A model generated the notes under the pieces. The model was not told the DNA's origin, did not search any database, and worked only from the letters and a program-made list of their open reading frames with translations. Positions 58,333-64,000 of a stretch of 64,000 nucleotides of DNA are shown piece after piece. Within the stretch, counting starts at the first letter, position 1. Every line of letters starts with the position of its first letter. Made by a program: the position numbers and the translations under genes. Source of the stretch: Luzula sylvatica (taxonomy: Eukaryota > Streptophyta > Magnoliopsida > Poales > Juncaceae); the NCBI GenBank assembly GCA_946800325.1, contig OX326958.1, positions 12,304,992 to 12,368,991 on the forward strand. The letters run 5' to 3'.

Positions 58333-61300
58333 ATGAACAAAATGAAAAACAAAGAAGTTTACAGCTCTAGCGACGATGATTTCGTTCCCGAAGAAGAAAT
58401 TCCTACCGAGCTTAGAGGCGAAAAGAAGCGAAACCCTAAAATTAGAAAGAATGAGAAGAAAACGATGCCGAAAAGGGGCGAAATTAAGGAAAAAGCACCA
58501 CGTAAAAGAGGTAAATTGCTACTTTCAATTTCAATTTTTAACACTCCTTTCTGCCATAATAACACCTGTTATTTTCTCTATAATAATACCTGTTATTTTG
58601 TTCATTTTATAGAAGAATTGGCTAAAACTAAATGCTACCCAAATAAGATTGAAGAATTATATTCGTATTTTAAAAATAAAAACCAAATATCTCCTCAAAT
58701 CGTTCAAATTCTTCGTAAAACCCCTTTCTGGCATTATTTTGATCACATGCCTGAAATAAATTCTTGTCAAACTTTATTGTCTGAAATTCTCGATAGGATC
58801 AATCCATCCACTGGTCACTTAGTTTGGAGTATAGGGGACGATAAAGTAAATATACCATTTACCCAGGGCGATGTTTCCGAAGCTATAGGTCTAGCCAATT
58901 GTGGTCATGACGTCAAAATTTCTAGGCACAAAAATAATGAAAAAGTTCCAAGGTCTTTAATTTGGGAAAAAATTTTCGGGTCAAAAGGATGTATTCAGAT
59001 TACTGAAATCCGTGACCAAATTGATCAAATTTTCCAGAAGGTTTCTAGAAATGATGAAGATGATAAAGATGTTGTATCTTTACTCATCATGCATTTATTT
59101 TCTGTCTTTCTCTTTCCCCTAAAAATACAACATGTTCCAATTCAATTCTTCCAGTATGTTGACGAACTCGACGATTTGAAAGAATATAATTGGTCTAGAG
59201 CAGTTCACCAGTATATTAGCACCGATTTGATCAAGACTGCTCAGACTATTCAATCAGGAAAACGCGCAGATTTTTTAGGATGTTCTGTAGCCCTTATTGT
59301 AAGTATTTCATTTGATATTTTTTTTAATATAATCTAATAATATATTTTTAATTAAAATTATTATTTTAATTTTTAGGTTGGTTTCTTTTGCCGTATCGAA
59401 TCAATACCAACAGATCTAGTACTATTTTCTGGTGGATATCCAGCGTACTATAATTATAACCTCAACCAGAAAATCAGACGTGATACAATTTCAATAATGT
59501 TTGGAAATTGCTTATCAAATTGCATCAATACCGATATTGATAGAAAAGTACCTCTTATTGATCTGATTATTTCATCAGAATCCATAAAAAAACCAAAAAC
59601 TCTGAAGAAACCATCATTAATTCCTTATAAGTCTCCTCCCTGTCCTTCCAAAAGAAAGAAACCCGATGATTTGAAAACAGGCCCTCTAGTCACAAAAAAT
59701 TCCTCTTCTAGTCCCAAAAAAAAAGTTACTACAAAGAAGTTTTCCAGAAGAATAACAAAAGAACATCAAATTTCTGATAATTATGCTGCGGAGATCCTAA
59801 AAGATGTTATTGGTGATATTGCGAATAATATCCATCAAGATGCAATTTCTGAAAATATAGGTAATTGTTATATTTTGTTTTTAATATTTTTAAATCATTA
59901 AAAATTCATAAATTTTATGTACAGGGTCAAAATCTGAACTACTTGCAGTCATTCCTTCTCCTTTGCTTTTTGACTCTGCCGAGAATGTCAATATTCCTCC
60001 TCAACCAATGAAGTTAGCAGGTAAATTTCTGACATTCCAATGTAATTTGTGTAATCTTTTTAAAATAAACACTTAATTTATTTTTATCTTAATTCTGTAG
60101 ATCCTCCTTCAGTGGAAGTTTTACAGGAAAACCAAGCTCCTTCTATCTATATAGGTAATAATACCACTTATTCTTATCAAATATAATCATTAAAATATAC
60201 AATTAATCAAAATATGTAACATATATATATTCTCATTTAATTCATTAGTATATCCCAAAAGGTTCTAATAATATATGATTGAAATTAGCAAAATTTATGA
60301 TTGAATCAGCAAAAATATATGATTTGATTTTAGCAAAATATATGATTTAATATAGCAAAATATGTTAATGAATAGAGCAAAATATATGATCGAATATAGA
60401 AAAATATATGATTGAATATAGGAAATTATATGATTGAATTTAGCAAAATATATGATTGAATTAGCAAAATATATGATACAGTTAGCAAAATATATGATAG
60501 AATTTAACTAAATATATGATCTCATTTACTTACAGAACAAACTAACTCCGAAGACAAAATGAGCTCTGAAGATGAAGTCACCATCACAGGATCAACACAC
60601 GATGATAGAGATGAATCTCGACTATCGTTTCATGAATTCTCAACAAAATATAATAAAGAAATTGACCAATATTATCTTTTGAGGATGCCACGAGAAAAAT
60701 CTATATATACAACTTACTCTGACCCTTTCGATTCAAACCAAATTCTGTCATTTGAAAAACAACTTAACCCAATTCTCCTTGATTCGGTTCAATCAATTCT
60801 TCACAACATCCCAGATTCGAAAGTTGTATATGAACGCCGAACTTCCTTAGTCACCTGCGAAACAATGAAAAGTTTGTTAGATCCTACAAGTCTTCTAGTT
60901 GGATCGGTAAATATATATTTTCTCTTTTATTTTTTAATGATCAATATAAAATTAATTTACATTTGTATATCTTTTTCTTTAGGTTATTAGTATCTACATG
61001 CACCAGTTACATCGTGATTTGAATTTTCCTGACTATCCAAAGTGGACATACATATGTCCAGACTTTTATGTAAGTTTCAATAGTATATTATGGATGAGTG
61101 GATTTTTTTTTTGTTTTTTCATAATATATTTATGTATTTATTTATATTTTTTTTTATGCAGAATATAATAAAGAAACCTATAAGCGCCGAATATTTCAGA
61201 GGACTCCCACAATTATTGAAAAATGATATCGAACAATGCGATCATTTGTTCGCAGTAATACATGCAAACCAAGATCATTGGATCTTGGCCCATGTAAATA

Positions 61301-61787
61301 TGAAAACCAAAAAAATCCGAGTATACAACTCTTTGAAAAAAAATTATCGCTATGAAAAAGAAACAAAGACCTATCTCAATAAATTAATTAAATTCTTCAA
61401 ATGGCGTACTTCAGACAACAAATGGAAGCCCATTAATAAAGTAACATGGGTTCCAAAGTCTGAAATAACCTTGCAAATCGGAGGGTGTGATTGTGGATTA
61501 TATGTAATACGCTATTTAATTGCGATAATTACTGGTCAGAAACCAGTTTGGGACCAGGTAATCATATATATTTTTACTTCTTTAAATTATCAATTTTTTG
61601 TTTTTTAATACAATTTAATTTGCAGAATAATATCTCTAATGATCGAATATTAATGGCGTATAACATACTTTTCGATTTTGAGAACGAACAAAGATACCTT
61701 GCAATTGAAGGAGAACAACCTCTAATACCAAAACCTCCTCATCTTCAGAATTTTGATTCAGTAGAGTTTGTGAAACGTTTTGTTTAA
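58333..61787 (+). CDS. DUF1985/plant-mobile-domain-like and Ulp1 (C48) cysteine protease fusion, intact
   Basis: Nine exons (58333-58510, 58613-59298, 59377-59860, 59925-60020, 60101-60154, 60536-60906, 60983-61069, 61162-61557, 61626-61787) join in frame to 837 residues. The N-terminus is charged and low-complexity. Residues ~90-288 (TPFWHYFDHMPE, LVWSIGDDKVNIPF, AIGLANCG) resemble the DUF1985/PMD region of transposon-borne Ulp1 proteins. A Lys/Ser-rich linker follows. The C-terminus is an Ulp1-type protease with H691 (QDHWILAHV), Q757 and C763 (CDCG). The position normally held by the catalytic Asp is Asn (N708, VYNS). The family cleaves SUMO or related conjugates in the nucleus. The target here is unknown. 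It lies 1.06 kb downstream of the transposase, in the same direction. Confidence 0.85.
60240..60535 (+). repeat. AT-rich motif array 4 (forward), inside intron 5 of the Ulp1 gene
   Basis: About 12 copies of ATATATGATTGAATTAGCAAA fill most of a 381-bp intron and end just before the acceptor. The adjoining exons have no copies. Confidence 0.88.
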
Positions 61788-62470
61788 TGATGTAATAGTA
61801 TTATGTAGTATGGCTGTTTTTTTTAGAATATTTAATAAATTAACTTAACTTGACAATATTGATTCAGTAGAGTTTGTGAAACACTTTATGTTGAGAATAT
61901 TAAATTAATTTTTTTGTTGCTTATTTTTATAGTATATCTTCATAAGATAATTAATTATATTTCGCTAAATTCAATCATATTTTTTGCTAATTTAGTTAAT
62001 ATATTTTGATGAATTATATGAAATTAACGATCATGTTCATCGGATATTTAACTATATTTTGTTAAACACAGTTATATATTTTTGCTAGATTCAATCTTAT
62101 ATCTTCATAGATTCAATCTTATATATATATAAATTAAATAATATTTTTTTCTAAACTCAATCATATATTTTGCTATATTCAATAATATATTTTGCTAAAT
62201 TCAATCAGATTTTTTGTTACATTCAATCATATATCTTGCTAAATACGATCATATATTTTTCTATATTCATTCATATATTTTTGCTAAACTGAATTATATA
62301 TTTTGCTAAATTCAATCATATATTTTTGATAAATTGAAACATATATTTTGCAAATTCAATCACATATTTTTCCTAATTTAAATCATATAGTTTGCTAAAT
62401 TGAATCATATATTTTATATATTCGATCATATATTTTGCTTTATTCATCATATATTTTTTCCCTCACAATT
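61788..62470 (-). repeat. Region downstream of the Ulp1 gene with motif array 5 (reverse)
   Basis: After a short 3' UTR, which repeats the phrase GATTCAGTAGAGTTTGTGAAA from the end of the coding sequence at 61757 and 61860, positions 61960-62460 contain about 18 copies of TTTGCTAAATTCAATCATAT, inverted relative to array 4. Confidence 0.85.
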
Positions 62471-62472
62471 GA

Positions 62473-62683
62473 AATTAGGCCCATTAAGAAATCTCTTAAA
62501 ACTCTAGGCCTATTTAGGCCCATTAAGAAATCTCTTAAAACTCTAGGCCCATTAAGATATAAACAATGTATAATATTTCTTCTTTTTATTTGTAAATCTA
62601 ATTCATTATAATAAAACTTTTTTCTATAACGGAGCGGGTACGGAGATACGAATTCGTCGTTTTTTCTCAGATCCAAACCCTAG
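62473..62683 (+). promoter_or_regulatory. Probable promoter of the second DUF1985 gene
   Basis: A tandem repeat of ~40 bp (62475-62556) carries three GGCCCATTAAG sites (62478, 62517, 62546), the plant site II core bound by TCP factors. A telo-box AAACCCTAG lies at 62675-62683. This pair of elements is typical of promoters active in dividing cells. Confidence 0.55.
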
Positions 62684-62709
62684 TTCCTCTTCTAGCGATC
62701 TCAATTCTT

Positions 62710-62852
62710 CCAGATTGAGTAATCCAATGCAGAACCAGATTGAGTAATCCAATGCAGAACCAAACGCCTTAAGAGCGAGAAGAAGAATAAGAAGAAAACG
62801 GGGAAAAGAACAGATCGAACAGCAGTACCAGATTTTGTAATCCAATGCAGAA
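62710..62852 (+). repeat. Triplicated 25-bp segment around the start codon of the second gene
   Basis: Copies at 62710-62734, 62735-62759 and 62828-62852 share CCAGATT and TAATCCAATGCAGAA. Each contains an ATG. The first two open six-codon upstream ORFs that stop at TAA. The third is the start used by the long reading frame. Confidence 0.85.
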
Positions 62853-64000
62853 AGAAACGATCAATTGTTCCATCGATCTCAGTAATGTACGTAAATCACA
62901 GCGTTTACTTCCTAAAGTTATTTCTAGCGAACCGACATCTAATAGAAAAAAACAAGGTAAATTCATTTAATTCAAATTATTACTGAATCTCGTACAAAAG
63001 AATTCTTTTATTGTTTTTAATTTTTTAATGAATTAACATTTATTCAGGAAAAATTATTACTGAATCTCGTACAAAAGAATTCAACAATGAATTTTCAGGT
63101 ATTCAATTATAAAATTTAGTTAATTAAGCATCATTCAAATTAACCATTTTTAACAATATATTCTATATAATTTTTTTTTATTTTTTTACAGAAATTGTTA
63201 CTAACAATACAGCTGTTAAGACAATGTGCATCCCTAAGTTAATTAAAGAGATTTATCAGAAAATTCCCAATCTAGATAGCCCAAAAATTATTGAAATTTT
63301 GCATTCCACACCTTTCTGGCACTTCTTTGAAGATATGCCAGAAATTCACGTGTCTCGTAGTTTGTTAAGCGAAATCATCTTAAAATTCGATTTGGATCTC
63401 AAAAAATTTCTATGGGATAAAAATTCAAATTACCAAATTTCTTTCACTTTGACACCCAACGATATTTCCTATTGTCTTGGACTTTCTAATTCTGGGACCG
63501 ATGTTAACATAATTAGAAATAAAAGTAATGACAGTGTTTACAAGTCTGTTATTTGGGATAAATTTTTTCCAAATAATGCATCTATCGATAGAAAACAAAT
63601 CCTTTCTCAGATTCAAAAAATCCTAGACCTAAAAAAAAAAATTCAAGAAGATTACAACAATGTTGTATCTTTACTTATCATGTATTTATTTACAGTTTTT
63701 CTTTTTCCACTAAAAAACGGTCACTTTCCAGTACAATTCTTCCCATATTTGGACAATTTAGATTTACTACATAACTATAATTGGTCCTGTGCTGTCCACC
63801 GTTTTATCATGAACGGAATAGGAAAAACCGCTTTAAAATTTCAACAAGGTAAACCTGCATATTTATCCGGATGTTCCACAGCATTGATTGTAAGTATTAT
63901 ATCTTAATCAATTTATTATTAAGTAAAGTACACAAAATATTTAACACAATATAATTCTTTGGTTTAAATTTCAGGTGGCATTTCTCAGCCGGCTTGAATC
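62845..64000 (+). CDS. Second DUF1985/plant-mobile-domain-like gene, partial (runs off the window)
   Basis: The exons are 62845-62956, 63048-63098 and 63192-63889, and 63975 onward begins the next. They join in frame for 287 codons, then VAFLSRLES. It is clearly paralogous to the 58333 gene: TPFWHFFEDMPE, FTLTPNDISYCLGLSNSGTD, NVVSLLIMYLFTVFLFPLK, NYNWSCAVHRFI, SGCSTALIV. The intron after ALIV falls at the same place and phase in both. The basic N-terminal extension differs. By analogy an Ulp1 domain may follow outside the window, but that is not seen. The role is unknown. Confidence 0.8.

Overview
This window is plant nuclear DNA, most likely from a eudicot. It is very AT-rich and dense in repeats. 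It carries classes of sequence typical of plant chromosomes: Ty1/Copia polyproteins with a Met-tRNA-type primer site, a plant LINE with a zf-RVT tail, Helitrons with GC hairpins and CTAG|T ends, hAT and Mutator MITEs, and a FAR1-type Mutator transposase. I saw no rRNA, tRNA, CRISPR or bacterial features. Exon and intron calls were made by eye from GT/AG sites and reading-frame continuity. No database search was run.

Layout. 0-5.7 kb: a LINE tail split by a hAT MITE, T-rich unassigned DNA, and a Helitron-like element with two successive 3' ends. 5.7-7.4 kb: a miniature LTR element on the minus strand, with both LTRs and a TSD. 7.9-10.4 kb: a hAT-like element containing a Mutator MITE, an acidic gene relic, and a second hAT MITE. 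11.6-12.5 kb: a solo LTR. 12.5-19.4 kb: overlapping Helitron-type elements and AT-rich filler. 19.6-24.0 kb: a decayed Copia element, with a hAT MITE in gag and its 3' end missing. 24.1-25.2 kb: a second solo LTR, followed by a second copy of the 12.8 kb Helitron. 27.2-28.0 kb: an intact two-exon gene for a small secreted cysteine-rich peptide, with a 2.1 kb Helitron 13 bp behind its stop codon. 30-34.6 kb: hAT and Helitron debris. 34.6-37.2 kb: the 3' half of an LTR element with a plant-transposon-associated ORF. 37.2-43.6 kb: a long-LTR, apparently non-coding Gypsy/LARD-like element on the minus strand. 43.6-51.9 kb: a second Copia element, whose 5' LTR holds a solo LTR that itself holds another solo LTR, and whose gag-pro region holds a third.

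51.98-64.0 kb is the functional-looking part. It is the left end of a large Mutator-like element. In order it holds a captured leucine-rich-repeat receptor fragment (minus strand), an intact 755-aa FAR1-type transposase gene (FAR1 DNA-binding domain, DDE triad, SWIM finger, AT-hook), an intact nine-exon gene for an 837-aa DUF1985/plant-mobile-domain-like plus Ulp1 C48 protease fusion, and the start of a paralogue of that gene that runs off the window. Arrays of a ~22-bp AT-rich motif fill the promoter region, 5'-UTR intron, intergenic spaces, one large Ulp1 intron and the downstream region, but not the coding exons. The layout fits the known class of MULEs that carry ULP-like genes (Kaonashi-type). 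The transposase would mobilise the element. The protease may act on SUMO or a related conjugate, but that is inferred from family membership.

The whole window is a nested record of insertions. Target-site duplications are visible for five solo LTRs (two exact, three with one mismatch), the miniature LTR element, three hAT MITEs and one Mutator MITE, so relative insertion order can be read directly.
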